Origin: Cochliopodium minus
Taxonomy: Eukaryota > Discosea > Himatismenida > Cochliopodiidae
DNA length: 46,654 bases
Assembly: GCA_024220525.1 (NCBI GenBank)
Contig: JAMYWO010000104.1
Coordinates: 1-46,654, forward strand
Direction: 5' to 3'
The position numbers and the translations under genes are program-made. The notes under the pieces were generated by a model, which saw only the letters and a list, made by a program, of their open reading frames with translations, made no database searches and was not told the origin of the DNA. Below are positions 20,123 to 32,900 of the stretch, piece after piece (position 1 is the stretch's first letter; the number at the start of each line of letters is the position of its first letter).

Positions 20123-20659
20123 CTAATTGGATTCTTGATTTTCTTTTACTCTTGAATTCCCTTTCACTTTTGTTTTTTTTTGTTGGACTGTTGTTTGAGC
20201 AACCAGAATCTTCTCTGTTGTAAGTGGACTTTCTGATCTATCTTCCAAGGTTTCGTGTTTTCTTTTGGGAGAATTGACAGATTTGCTTTTTGTTTCATTT
20301 TGATCATTGTTTGGAGGGGAAAGTTCTTCCATTGGTTTTCCTCTGCTCAAATTGAGTATTTCTTTCAATATCTTAAGGAAAAAATCAAAATAAAATAAAA
20401 ATGTAAAAATTTTTTTTTTTTTAAATTTTTTTTTTATTACTTCAATATCGAATGTTGGTCCAAGAATGTTGAGGATTTCATCTAATTTATCATCGATTGA
20501 AACCAATTTTTCTTCCATTGAATCGAATCTTGCATAAATTGAATCTAATCTTCCTTTAATTGAATCGAATAGTGTTTCCAATCTATATTGGATGTGGATT
20601 AATCTTTTGATCATAGGATTTCTTTTTTTGGTTTGAATAAGTTTTGTTAAAGGATTCAT
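20123..20659 (-). CDS. small coiled-coil protein with basic tail, two exons
   Basis: Exons 20659-20441 and 20371-20123 give 155 residues. Exon 1 contains heptad-like repeats (YARFDSMEEKLVSIDDKLDE), in which the pattern 'hD-Sh..(K/R)LDS' recurs and is likely to oligomerise. Exon 2 is polar and contains a KRKHETLEDRSE segment and a Lys-rich tail, suggestive of a nuclear protein. No family recognised. Its 3' part is duplicated about 850 bases away (20888-21190). Confidence 0.6.
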   Translation of the reverse strand: MNPLTKLIQTKKRNPMIKRLIHIQYRLETLFDSIKGRLDSIYARFDSMEEKLVSIDDKLDEILNILGPTFDIEVIKKKFKKKKIFTFLFYFDFFLKILKEILNLSRGKPMEELSPPNNDQNETKSKSVNSPKRKHETLEDRSESPLTTEKILVAQTTVQQKKTKVKGNSRVKENQESN

Positions 20660-20887
20660 TTTTTTTTATTTTTTTTATTTTTTTTTATTTTTTTTTGATT
20701 TTTTTTTACACAAATTTTTTTCCTTTTTAAAAATATCTTGAAATTGTAGGAATATGTTTATTCTTGAGTAAATGGGAAAGTTCAATATCTGTGGATTGAA
20801 TGTTAATGCTGTTTACACTAAAATTATTTACATTTTTTGTGTTTTTTCTTGAAAATTTTAAATGAAAAGATGCACAGCAAATGATTT

Positions 20888-21190
20888 TAGCAAGCTATCT
20901 TATTTTATTTTTTTTGGTTGGTTAATAAAAAAAAAATTGTTTAAAAGCAAAAAAATTGGGAATTTATTTCATTCGAATGGAAAAATCTTTGGTTGTATCT
21001 AAAAGGTTTCTTATTTTTTATTTTACTCCCTTTTTTCTGTCTCCCTGTTCTTTCATTTTCTATTTTGAATTCCCTTTCATTTTTGCTAGCAACCAGAATC
21101 TGCTGTGGAATTTCTGATCTATCTTCCAAGGTTTCGTGTTTTCTTTTAAGAAAAGTTGTTCTTGGGAGAAAATTGTTATAGTTCGACTTT
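20888..21190 (-). pseudogene. partial duplicate of the neighbouring small coiled-coil gene
   Basis: This segment repeats the 3' part of the 20123-20659 gene. It shares the AGCAAGCTAT start in the 3' flank (20038 versus 20890), the ATCTTTGGTT end region, GAATTCCCTTTCA, GCAACCAGAATCT and a 33-base block reading TCTGATCTATCTTCCAAGGT plus TTCGTGTTTTCTT. It encodes KRKHETLEDRSEIPQQILVA and then diverges. There is no copy of exon 1, and a short insertion sits upstream of KRKHE. It is probably a dead tandem copy or spare 3' exon. Confidence 0.65.
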
Positions 21191-21228
21191 TATCATCAAT
21201 TATAGGCAATCTTGAAATAAAAAAAAAA

Positions 21229-24190
21229 ATGAAAAAGAAGAAAATAGACAAAAATCAACCCCTTATTTCCATTTTTTTCAAAAACAATAAAACTAAAGGA
21301 GATGAACAAAGTTTGCCAAATCTATCCAATCGCGAAAAGAGAAAAATAACAAATGAAATCGATAATATTAAAGAAGACAACAAAAAGGCAAAGAAAATGA
21401 AATTATTGGATAAAGAGAAGAAGGATCAAATGGAAATAAAGAATAATAAATCATCAAAGGTAATTAATTATTGCAGCAAAAAAATTTTTTTATAATTTTT
21501 TTTTGCAAAAGAAAAAGCCCGCCAAAAAAATTGATAAATATGAAAAGCTGAGCGAAGAATCAGAATCTGAAGAATTTAACGAATCAGATGAAGATAATTC
21601 ATTATCATCAGATTATGAATCATCATACGAAAAAGAAAAAGCAAATAAGAAAAAAACATCCGCCAAGAAATCTCCGCTTAAGAAAAAACCGGAGGAGAAA
21701 AATAAAAAGTCTTCTGTCAACACTCCCACTCCCAGCAGGTACAACACTCGCAATAGAATCAAACGGGATGGTATTGTTTTGAAGGAGGAATCAGAAGAAT
21801 CATCTGAAGTCATTGTCAAAAAAAAGAAGAAAAAAACTGTAAAAAAAAAATTATTTTTACATTTTTATTATTATTTTTTGATTTTTAATTTTTTATTTTT
21901 TTATTTTTTTATTTTTTTATTTTTTTATGTTTTTTTTTAAAATATTAATTTTGAAGGTTTGGGATTCCATACACGAAGGTAGTTTAGAAGATTTGAAAGG
22001 ATTTATGGAAATGATCAAGGAAGATCTTAATATCTTATTTCACAGAGGGTATACAAAATGAAAAAATAAAATAAAATAAAATAAAATAAAAAATAAAAAA
22101 TAAAAAATAAAAAAATAAAATAAAAAAATGAAATAAAATTAATCAAAAAATTATTTTTTAAAGAAAAAATCTGTTACATATTGCGTGTGAAAAATCATCG
22201 CCTAACTTTGAGATTATTGAGGTAAACGAGATTTTTGTTATTATTACTTTACCTTTAAAAAATTTTTTTATTTTTTTGATTTTTTTGATTTTTTTTATTT
22301 TTTATATTTATTTTTTATTTTTTATTTTTTTATTTTTTATTTTTTATTTTATTTTTTTTTATTTTTTTCATTATTTATTATTTTTTTTTTATTCATTTTT
22401 TTTATTTTTTATTTAAAAACAATTTTTTAGGGACAAGTGTGTTGGAAAATTTTCAAGTCAAAGAAAGCTTTCGAAAAGATGAAAGAGAAGGGTTTGAGCT
22501 TCAGTCTCTTCAGAGAAGGTCTCCTCAAGCCCATTGACGTCGAAAAGATTGGTACTTATTATTTTTTTTATTTTATTTTTTTTATTTTATTTTTTTTTTT
22601 TCATTTTTTTATTTTTTATTTTTTATTTTTTATTTTTTATTTTTTATTTTTTATTTTTTATTTTTTTTTTTTATTTTTTATTTTTTATTTTTTATTTATT
22701 TAAAGGTAAATGTATGTTTAGTTGCAGAATGGAAGACAAAAATTGTTCGAACATTTTCGACTCAAATTTCGGTGAATACGACTCACTGATAAACCTCTCC
22801 CTCTCGAAATATCTAAAAGAAGAGTTCTACTACAACAAAGAAGAGATGCTGAGTGTGTGGATGAAAACTGTCAAAGAAAACTTTTTCCGGAGAAATTTCG
22901 TTCTCAACCATTTCTTAACTTTAAAAATCACTTCGTATTTCTCCGCCATCAAAAACAATCTTCATTTTTACTTGAAAAATTTCGATGGAGAAAAACAAAG
23001 TCTAGAAAAGTTCAAACACTCTTCTTTCTCCAAGCTTAGCGGATATTTTTTTAGTTGTGTGGACCATTTCGAACAAGAAAGTTCTTTGGTTTCTTCTGTT
23101 TTGTTGAAGGAGATGTGTCTCTTTTGGAATTTTGATTTTCCTTTTTGTTTGCATCTTTCTTTTTGTTTCGAGAATGAGGGCAAGCGGGTCGGAGATTATG
23201 CTGCTCCTGTTTTTCCTCTCCTTTATTCTTCTTATTTGTTTTATTGGGATCATTTCAAGTCTTCCAAACTTAAATTCCTTGTAAACGCAGAAATAGAAAA
23301 TGTCCACAATTTTTTCAATGAATTCAAACTGTAAAAAAAAAAATTATTTTTTTAAATAATTGATATAATAATTTATAATTAATTAATTTAAATTAATTAT
23401 TTGAAAAAGAAACGATAGTGTTGAAAAAATAGAGTTGGAAAAATTGGAAAACATCCCTTTGTTTGTTTGCAATGTAGTGAAATACATTTCCACGAGAGAA
23501 GATCCCTCTTTCACCAAAAAATTCAAAATATGGCTCCAAATTAAGATATTCACCGTGATAAAGTCCACCAACAAGCCCATCTTCTTCACCAACAATTTAG
23601 AAAAGGAAGCATTGTTCTTGTATTTGTTAGCGGAGTCTCTTTTCACAGTATCTTGCTTATCTTTTTCTTTTTCTAAAAATTTGAACTCTCATTCAAATGA
23701 AGTCAATTCTTTGCTTAAAATTTTGTTTTCAAAGTTTCCAGAGTTGATTGTGATTGTTCTTGACAATGTAGAAAATGTTTTCGTCGAACAAAGAAAGTAT
23801 TTTTTCACTGAATCGGAAGTTTTTGACTCCCAATCTTTTTTCTTTTCGAGATCTTTTGTTTTTTTCACTTATTTATTTCAACTTTTTAGCTCTGATTGTA
23901 ATTTATTTTCTTTTAACTCAAACTGTGACAACTTTTTATCTCTTCTTGACATTTATTTAACACTTTACGATTACCCTTTATTTGATGGATCTGTTCTTAA
24001 TGAATTGTCTGGTTTGTCTTTGGTGTTGACCAAGCTTCGAAGCAGTGCTTCTACTTTTGTTCAACAATGCTTAAGTGCTTTTTTCAAGAAGAAATTTTCT
24101 TTTCGTGTAATTAATCAAGAGTCTATTGAGAAACTGAAAAAATGTGACATTAATACTTTCAGCCTCATAAAAAATAATTGTTTAAATTAA
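21229..24190 (+). CDS. unrecognised nuclear-type protein with N-terminal PIP-box
   Basis: Seven exons (21229-21459, 21512-21838, 21957-22048, 22164-22221, 22431-22551, 22706-23330, 23410-24190) give 744 residues. Residues 8-15 read QPLISIFF, a perfect PCNA-interacting PIP-box (Q-x-x-I/L-x-x-F-F), directly after a Lys-rich N-terminus. Residues about 30-185 are charged, disordered and nuclear-localisation-like. The rest is a large helical region beginning SLEDLKGFMEMIKEDLNILF and KNLLHIACEKSS (ankyrin-like in look), with many Phe/Leu-rich helices and no catalytic motif. PIP-box plus helical fold suggests a replication, repair or chromatin adaptor. A distant SLF2/FAM178-like or Nse5/6-like protein is one guess that sequence alone cannot support. 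Confidence 0.7.
22557..22702. repeat. ATTTTTT simple-repeat intron
   Basis: Intron 5 of the PIP-box gene is almost pure TATTTTT units. Similar T-rich arrays fill 22260-22425 (intron 4) and 12481-12540 (a GFAT intron). Confidence 0.85.
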
Positions 24191-24241
24191 ATTTTAAATT
24201 ATTTATTTAAAAAAACCACTTTTTTTTTCAATATAAATTTT

Positions 24242-26933
24242 TTATTTCAATTCTTCAAGTTGAACTTGCATTCGTTTCTCTTTCATAGTTGTCAAAACAA
24301 TGGAAGCAGGAGGTCTTTCTTTTGGATTCAAAGAAGTCATTTGTTTCATCAGAGAAATTAACAAAGGAGGGCATTTATGTTTTTCTTCGTCGGGATAGTC
24401 AGGAAACTAACAAATTGAAAAATTTATTAAAATTTAGAATATGAATAAAAAAGTTAACAATTTCTTTGTTTTTAAATTTTTCTATAAAATCGAGAAGAAA
24501 CGCTATCTGAATGTTGTGGTAAGGATTTTTTTCAAGGTAAACTTCAATGAAAAGAAGACCAAGAGAATAAACATCAGCCAATTCACCATACTTTGAACTC
24601 AACATTATTTCCTTTTCAAAAAATTAAAAATTAAATAATTAAAAAATTAAAAAATTAAAAAATTAAAAAATTAAAAAATTAAAAATAAGAAACAAATAAA
24701 AATAAAAAATTAAAAAATTAAAAAATTAAAAAATTAAAAAATTAAAAAATTAAATAAGAAACAAATAAAAAAAATTTTTTTATTACAGGAGCCATGTATA
24801 TAACAGTTCCAACATCTCTTGTCATAGTATTTTCTTGAAATTTTGAAACAGACACTCTCGAAACCCCGAAATCAGATAACTTAAAAATTCCTTTTTTGCT
24901 CACCAAAATGTTGGAAGGTTTGAGATCTCGATGAAGGATGGGAGGATCAAAAGAATGCATATATTTTATGGCCTCTGTGATTTGAAAACAACATCTGAAC
25001 TTTTCTTTCGTATTTAATTTGTTGAGAACTTTTTCTAGATCTGTATCCATCATCTCTGTGATTAATCTTTTCAAAAAAAAAAATAAAATTTATTAAATTT
25101 TAAAAAAATATTATAATGAAATAAAAAAAAAGTTTTTGAAAAAATCATTTAAATAAAAAATTATTGTAAAAAAAAAATTATTTCAAAAAAATATTCAACA
25201 AAATTTATTTTTTTACAATAATTCTTGTGAATGAATGCATATCCCTATTGTTCTTAATATATTCTCGTGTTTGAACGAACACAAAAGTTTGATTTCTCTC
25301 AAAAATTCAGAAAACTGGGAGTCACCCATTTGTAGAATTGATTTCGCTGCTACTTTTTCACCTATTGAAAAAAAGAGAAATTAAAAATAATTGTGGATAA
25401 AATAATTCTATAAAAAATCAAAAATAATTTATTAAATTAATAAAAAATAAAAAAGTAAAAAATAAAATTTTTTTAAAAAAATTAATAAAAAAAAAAATTA
25501 ATAATATTAATCATACTAAAATAAATGAACAACATAAATAAAAAATAAAAACAAAAAAAAATATTTAAAAAAATGTTTAAAAAATTTAATTAAAAAAAAA
25601 AAAAATTGATAATTTGATCACACTAAAATAAATAAAAAAAACATTAAAAAATTAAAAATAAAAAAAAAAACAGATTTTTTTTTTTTTAAACCTTTGTATT
25701 CTCCTTTTCTTACAAGAGCTTGCCCTCCAATACCGATGGGCTCACCAAGGACCAACTTGTTGATATCAACCTTAGGAACGTCGTTGTCGCGCATGATGAG
25801 CTGGAGGTTGTTCTGGATGGAATTCTCGGAGAAGTCAGGGATGAGGATGTAATTGGATCGGAGTTTGTCCCTCTTGTTCTTGAAGTAAACAAAAAAAAAC
25901 AAAGCGGGAATTAAAAAAAATAAAAAAGCGCCAACGGAAATGAGAAGAATAAAAAAAAAATTGAGTTTGAAAGGAGGATAATCATATAAATCTATTGCGT
26001 ACGCTGCTTTTTGTAAAAGAACAAAATTAGAGCCATTTTGTTGGTAATACAAATTATATTCATATCCCCCTTGCCATGTTAAGAGGTAGAAGGTCGACTT
26101 GAAGGGGGAGTACATGATTTTGTAGACGGTTTCTCCTGGTGCGGGGAAAAAGTTGACGAACCTTTCGTTTATTTCTTGCGAGTAGTTGAGCGCTGTGATG
26201 TTATATGCTATGATGTTGTTTGCACTCTGTGTCAAAATCCTATAATAAAATTTTATAAAAAAAGAAATAAAAATATAATTACAGTAAACATTCATAAATA
26301 AAAATTTAATAACAAAAAATAAAAAAAATAAAAAAGAAATAAAAAAGAAATTAAGAAAATAAAAAATTAATTTCAATTAAGATTAAAAAATAAAATAATA
26401 AAATATAAAAAATATAAAAAAAAATAAATAATAAAATATAAATTAAAATAAATTGAAAAAAAATTTAAAAAAAATTTTTTTTTTACTTTGTGAAAGTTCC
26501 TCCAATGTACAATATGTCATCGTGAATATAAAGAGTTTGAATGCCAGCTTTTTGTGGGAGTTCTGTTCCGATGAAGGGCAAAAAAGTTCCGTTGCTTTGA
26601 TCTTCGTTAAATTGATAAAGAAAAATGTTTGAGTAAGAATATCCTCCTATATTCAATGTAAAATATCCGCCAACAAAAAGATAATTGTTGTGTGCTGCCA
26701 TGGAAGAGAAATAGTACATCTGTAACGAGTTGTTAAACTTTAAAACTGGATTGAACGTATTGTTGACTTCAAAGTTTGTGTTGAATGAATAAATGATCAC
26801 TTCGGTAAAATCTACCGCAATGTATCCAATCCCTAAAATAATTAATTTAAAATTTTATTAATTTTTATCTTTTTTTCGTTTTTATTAAATATTTTTATTT
26901 TTATTTTATTTTTCTTATTTTATCATTTATTTA

Positions 26934-26964
<31 letters not shown>

Positions 26965-29419
26965 TAGTTTTTTATTGTTATTTTTATTTTTATTTTTTAC
27001 TATTTTTATTGTTTATTTTTATTTTATATTTTTTATTTTTTACTTTTTAATTATTTTATTATTATTTTATTTTATTTTTTATTTTATTTTATTTTTATTT
27101 TTTACTTTTTATTTTTTATTTTTTATTATTTTTTAATTTTCTCATTTTTTTAAAATTTTTTTTTTGTACCAGTAACATCATCGATCGCAAAATTAAACAC
27201 ATTTCCATAACGAAAATTAGTTACTGTGAGACAATCGAGAACAGCTTTTGGAGTACAATCCCTCCTACAAACTTTAATGTATTCGCCATCATTCAATGCA
27301 AAGTACAATTTATCTTGGTACACATGAGAATAAAGAAAGATTACGTAATCTTTATAGAACACTCTTTCCCATTCTTCCCCTATATTAATTATTTCAAATG
27401 AGATTAATCAAAAAACAATGATATTCAAAATAAAAATAAATAAAATCGATTTAAGGATAAAATAATTCAAAAAATGATAAAATAAAAATATTTAAAAATT
27501 AAAACAATAAAATAACAAAATTATAAAATAAAATAATAAATAATGAAATAGTAAAATAATCAAATAAAAAATAATTAAAAATTAAATTAATGGTTCAAAA
27601 ATTGATCAAATAATTGACAAAAAAATATTTAAAAATTAAAAAAAAAATTAAAAATAATAAAATATCAAAATCAAATAATTAATTAAAAAATGATAAAATA
27701 TTATTAAAAAAAAATTATGAATAACGGATCAAAAATAAATTGTAATTAAAAAAAATATAAAACAAATAATAAAACATAAAAACAAATAATAAAATTTAAA
27801 GTCATAAAAATTTTATACCATTCCAAAAAGATGCACCTCCAGTCATTGTATTATTTCCAATAGAAGTAAATTGACCAAAAGTGAAGAAAGAATTTTTGCC
27901 GCAAGACTTGATGATTTGAACATTGGAAGCGTAAAAAGTGTTGGTTATGTTGGTGTACAAAGTATGCTGTGAACTTTGGTTTTGAATGTCCACTTTGAAT
28001 ATGGCCATATTTTCTGAAGGTGTTTGTAATTCAGGGCAAGAGTAAAACATTGAACCTAAAAAAAAAAAAATCAAAATTAAATAAAAATTAAAAAAAAAAA
28101 TTTATTCAAACAAAAAAAAAACAAATGATCAAAATGAAAAAAAAAGAAATATTTCAAACAAAAAAATAAATGAAAATTTTTCAAAATTTAATTAAAAACA
28201 AACTCATCAAATATTTTACCGTTCAAAAAAGCCATGCTTGATAACATAGTATTTTGTGGTTGAACTTGACAAACTTCGAAATCAAGTTTTGTCCTAACAT
28301 TGATTTTTTAAAAAAAAACAATTTTTTATTTCAAAAAAAGATTAAAAAAAAAAAAAGAAATTACCAAACTCCCAAATTGTCTTCGTCCATCCAAAATGTA
28401 AATTTATGTAGACCTCCTACAAGATATATTCTTCCTGTTTCGTCTGACTGGAGAGAATATTGATAAGGAAAATTGTTTAGGGGGAGAGTATCAAGATCTC
28501 CAGTGACATTCAACATGACATTTTCATTTGATGTCAAATTTCTATTGTATTGAAAAATGTATCCATTCATAGTAAGGTAGTATGAAACCATGTATTCTTT
28601 CCATAGTTTTCCCTTTACACCATATATGATGTTTTCTAATAATTTCCCGTTGACTCTGTCTGCTTCAAAACAACCTTTTTGTTCGTTCCACCAAACAAAT
28701 TTGTCTCCATATACATCATCGCATGTNNNNNNNNNNNNNNNNNNNNNNNNNNNNNNNNNNNNNNNNNNNNNNNNNNNNNNNNNNNNNNNNNNNNNNNNNN
28801 NNNNNNNNNNNNNNNNNNNNNNNNNNGATGGACCGTTTGGATTATCATCATAGTAGATTATGTAGATTATATTTTCTCCATCAAATGATGCATCTTGAAA
28901 TCCTCCGTAATTTGGCAATCCTATCTTTGATCCACCTGATAATTGTGTACAGATTACTGGCATGTTATCACTTAGATCACAAATCATGCAGTTTCCAGTA
29001 ACTTTCTCCATTGCAAATTTTTCAATATAACCTATTATGATTATTTTGTTGCCTGTTAATCTTCCAACATAATCGATATATGTTGATATCAATGTGTCCA
29101 ATATGATCTTGTATGAATTTTCTTCGAATAATATTATATTGCTCGCTGGATCCTCTTTTATGTGAGAGATTGATCCATATCCCAAAATCATTGCCTGATT
29201 GTTATAATTGATCGTTGTGATTCCCTTTAAACTTGCACCATTTTGGATATATCCTGTTGTTATATTTTTTAAATTGTAATCTTCAGTATAATAGCTGAAT
29301 CCATTGATGCTATGAGTCAAAGGATTAAACATAAGCAATCCATTTTTCATTTTTGATAAAGAGATAAAACTTATCAAAACAATAAACAAGTGTAAGGCTC
29401 TCATTTTTTTTTTTTTCAT
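24242..29419 (-). CDS. TKL receptor kinase with Rax2-like beta-propeller ectodomain
   Basis: Ten exons (29419-28365, 28293-28220, 28055-27819, 27379-27170, 26832-26487, 26239-25692, 25361-25217, 25066-24787, 24611-24459, 24406-24242) join in phase to about 1070 residues, counting the 100 N gap. A signal peptide lies at residues 6-20; the second ATG (29404) may be the real start. The ectodomain of about 700 residues repeats a blade motif: FFTFGQFTSIGNNTMTGGAS, LFVGGYFTLNIGG and LYIGGTFTK, as in Rax2/delta-60-type propellers, with many N-glycosylation sites. TM is at about 734-760. The kinase domain has IGIGGQALVRKG, VAAKSI, HRDLKPSNILV, LSDFGVSR, YMAPE and DVYSLGLLF, so it looks active. It is the only receptor in the window; the ligand is unknown. 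Confidence 0.85.
24636..24760. repeat. AATTAAAAA simple-repeat array in a kinase intron
   Basis: About 125 bases of AATTAAAA units fill the intron between the APE-motif exon and the exon encoding DVYSLG. Confidence 0.8.
28727..28826. other. assembly gap, 100 N
   Basis: One hundred undetermined bases inside exon 1 of the receptor kinase. The reading frame is open on both sides, but the true gap length is unknown. Confidence 0.98.
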
Positions 29420-29935
29420 TAAAGTTTCTCCTCAAACAATTTCTTTATTTTTGAACCTTTTAAAAATAAAAAAAAATGAATTGTTTAAAGTAGTCAAATA
29501 AGTTACTTTGATTGAAATATCTTTAAATTATTGATTAATCGGATTTATTAGAATTAAAAGAATCAGTGTGGATATTCAATTCCAACAAATTTAACAAGAA
29601 AGATAAAAATTTTAATATAGCAGGGCATTTAATTTTGGATCCACAAACAAAAAATTATTAAATATTGAAGATTGATTTTTATTATTTATTGACATATTTC
29701 TTTTATCGAACATAAATGAGTCCATTGTTGATCTATTTCTTTCTATTTTGTTTAGATCATATATTTTTTTGAAATATTTATCAAACTGAATAAAAATAAA
29801 AAAAAATCTTTCCTTATTGATACTGTGGATATATCCTCTTGTCTTTTAAAATTATTCAATAATCAAAAATAAACCATAAAGTTCTCAAAAATATATAAAG
29901 ATATAAACAATAAAAATATAATAAAAAAAAAAAAG
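29420..29935. promoter_or_regulatory. divergent intergenic region between two kinase genes
   Basis: 516 bases separate the start codons of the TKL receptor kinase (minus strand) and the PAK-like kinase (plus strand), so it must hold both promoters. Both ATGs follow an A-run. No specific element can be named. It is AT-rich without an open frame. Confidence 0.45.
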
Positions 29936-32900
29936 ATGAGTGACAAACAAGGATGGTTCGCCAAAATGAAACAAAGATGGGGAAACAAAAAAAAGAATGG
30001 AACATTGCATCAAGAAATAAAAAATGATCAGGTCAAAGAAAATAAGATTGATGATAAAAATAATAATGGAGAGGAAAAAGTGTTCAAACAAGAAATTGAA
30101 GTTATAATTGCAGATTCCATTGAAGTAAAAACAAAATAAAAAATTTCTTTAAATAATTACAAGATAAATCATTGGTTTTTAATTATATATCATTTATTAC
30201 CTTAAATTCCAAATATAAATCTTGATGGGTTTTATAAATATACTTTTCAGTTTAAATATATAGTTTAAAATTCAAACATAAAATTCAATTTTCAAAGATG
30301 GAAATTACTTTCTCATTAATCATTCCATTTCTTTCGATTATTTGAACAATTAATTTAAATCTTGTTCATTTATAGGATCTTCCCAAAGAAATATATGAAA
30401 AAGTGAAGAAACTAAATTTTTCAACGGATTTGCTAAATAAAAATCTTAATGTTCTATTCAATGTCCTTCATTTCAAATATAAACATATCTTCAGGACCAA
30501 CGAACAACATGAAAAAATAATGATCGAAAGAGAAAAAAAGAAAAAAGAGAAACAAGAGAAAAGAGATGAGATAAAAGAAACCAAAGTTTCTCAAGAGAAT
30601 TTAGGTAAATAAGTTTTTTTTTTTTTTGATAATGTTGAATAATTTGTATATTTTTTATAATTAAGCATCATTTCAACATTTTAATCTTTGAAAAGATCAT
30701 TTGATCAAATATATTAACGAATACCAACATAACACTCAATCATTCCTTTTTTCGATAATATTTGAAACCATTATATTTGAAGATGTTGAATTATACTCCT
30801 TTAAATTTGATATTACTTAAATATTTAAATATATAAGCAAATATACCAAAATGATACTCTTTTTATAAATAATTATAAATTAATTTTCTCCCTCTTGATT
30901 TATCAATGTTTTCCTTTACTATAAGAAATCTCAGATCTCAATAATACTACTGCCACTGATAATAATAATACCAATACTGATAAAGAGGATTCTCCCAAAT
31001 TGGAGAATAAGAAATCATCCCAAGAGAACATTATCAACGAACCAAAGATTGAAGGCATCAAATTGGATCGTGATCTCGAGGATAATCTGGAGAATGTGGG
31101 TGTAAAAACTAATGAGCGCCAGAAAGATCTGGTGATGTTTTTGGCAGGTGGAGATAATGCTATAAATCGTAATCAAAGTGGGCAGTCTCACGTCATTTTT
31201 GAAGGAGGTAAAAAAAATAAGAAGAAATAGATTCCAATTTTGTTGAATAAAATTTATTATTTATTTATATTCCCTGCTGAATTTCAAGATATCTTATGTA
31301 TTTGATATCTTCTTTTCAATCTTAATTCCAAACTATATATTTAAATCTCCTGCACATTGAAAAAAAAAAATTTTTTTCAAAATCATTTTTTCAACCCTTC
31401 TTTTTTAATTTTTCTTTTCTTTTCTTCCTTCAATTTAGAAAAATTGGCAGAAGTATTACCAGATGAGAGAGTGATCAAAAAATTGTTTAAATTACAAGAC
31501 GAAGAAGGAAAAGGGTAAAAAAAATGATTGAAAAGACTTTACAAAATATAACTCTTATAAAAATAAAAACTAACATTATAAAATAAAAACTAAATTTTGT
31601 TTAAAAAAACTAATTTAAAATTAATTCATTTTTACCCACAATTTATTTTATGAAAACAATTTTAAGGGGTTTTGGTATCGTCTGCAGTGCCAAGGACCTT
31701 ACTTCCAAAAAAAAAGTGGCCATCAAAAAGATGAAACACGCCAACACAAAGGAGTGCCACATGAACTACTCTGAAATCTATTTCCTCAACAAATGCAAAC
31801 ACGCCAACATCGTAGCTTACAACAAAGCTTATGTCTTGCCAACACTTCAAGAAATGTGGGTAGTAATGGAATTTTTAGAGGGTAAAAATCTAAAAAAATT
31901 TTTTTTTAATTTTTGATTTTTTACAAAATTATTTGGATTTTTTTTTCTAATTTTTTTAATTATTTTTTACTTTTTTTTTATTTTTTATTTTTTTCTTTAT
32001 TTTTTATTTTTAATTTTTAATTTCATTTTGTTTTTAATCTTATTTTATTTATTTTTCTTATTTTAATTTCATTATTTTTATTTTTTATTATTTTTTACAT
32101 TTTTCTTATTTTGTTTATTAGAATTTATTTTTCTTTGGTTTAAATTAGATATTTTAATTTTTCAGTTTTATTATTTTTCTTTGGCTTATCCATTTTTTTT
32201 TTTGATCATTTTTTAATAGATTATTTTTTTTTTAATCATTTTTTAATAGATTATTTTTTTTAATTTTAAATTTTTTTATTGATTAATTATCTAAAGGTGG
32301 TACACTTTCACAAGCTGTAAAGGGATATACTTTCAAGGAGAGTCAAGTTGCCTACTCTGCAAGAGAATTGCTCAAGGCCATCAAATTCATCCACGAAAAC
32401 GGGGTATGTCATCGTGACATCAAAAGTGCCAATGTAAATCTTTTTTTTTTTTTTTTTCTTTACAATTTAAAAATTATTAATTTCATTAATAAAAATAAAT
32501 TTTTTTTTTCTTTTAAAAAATTTAAGGTCATGATGAGTATCAAAGGACAGATCAAACTAAGTCAAATTTTTTTTTGATTAATATTTAACATTTTTTTATT
32601 TTCATTAATTTATTCATTTTATTTTTGTTTTTAAAAATATTTTTTAATATTTTTTACTTTTTTATTTTTTTATTTTTTTATTTTTATTTTCCTATTTTCC
32701 TATTTTTTTATTTTTTTATTTTTTTATTTTAACATTTTTATTTTCCTATTATTTCATTTTTTTATTTTTTCATTTTTTTATTTTCATTTTTTTATTTTTT
32801 ATTTTTTTTATTTTTTATTTTTTTATTTTCCTATTATTTCATTTTTTTATTTTTTTATTTATTTTTTTATTTTTTGTTTATTTTTTATTTTTTATTTTTT

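Noticed and set aside
22534-22705. In-frame read-through of T-rich sequence before the exon at 22706
   Set aside because: It encodes only Phe/Ile/Leu from a TATTTTT array. The splice sites at 22552 and 22705 restore a sensible protein.
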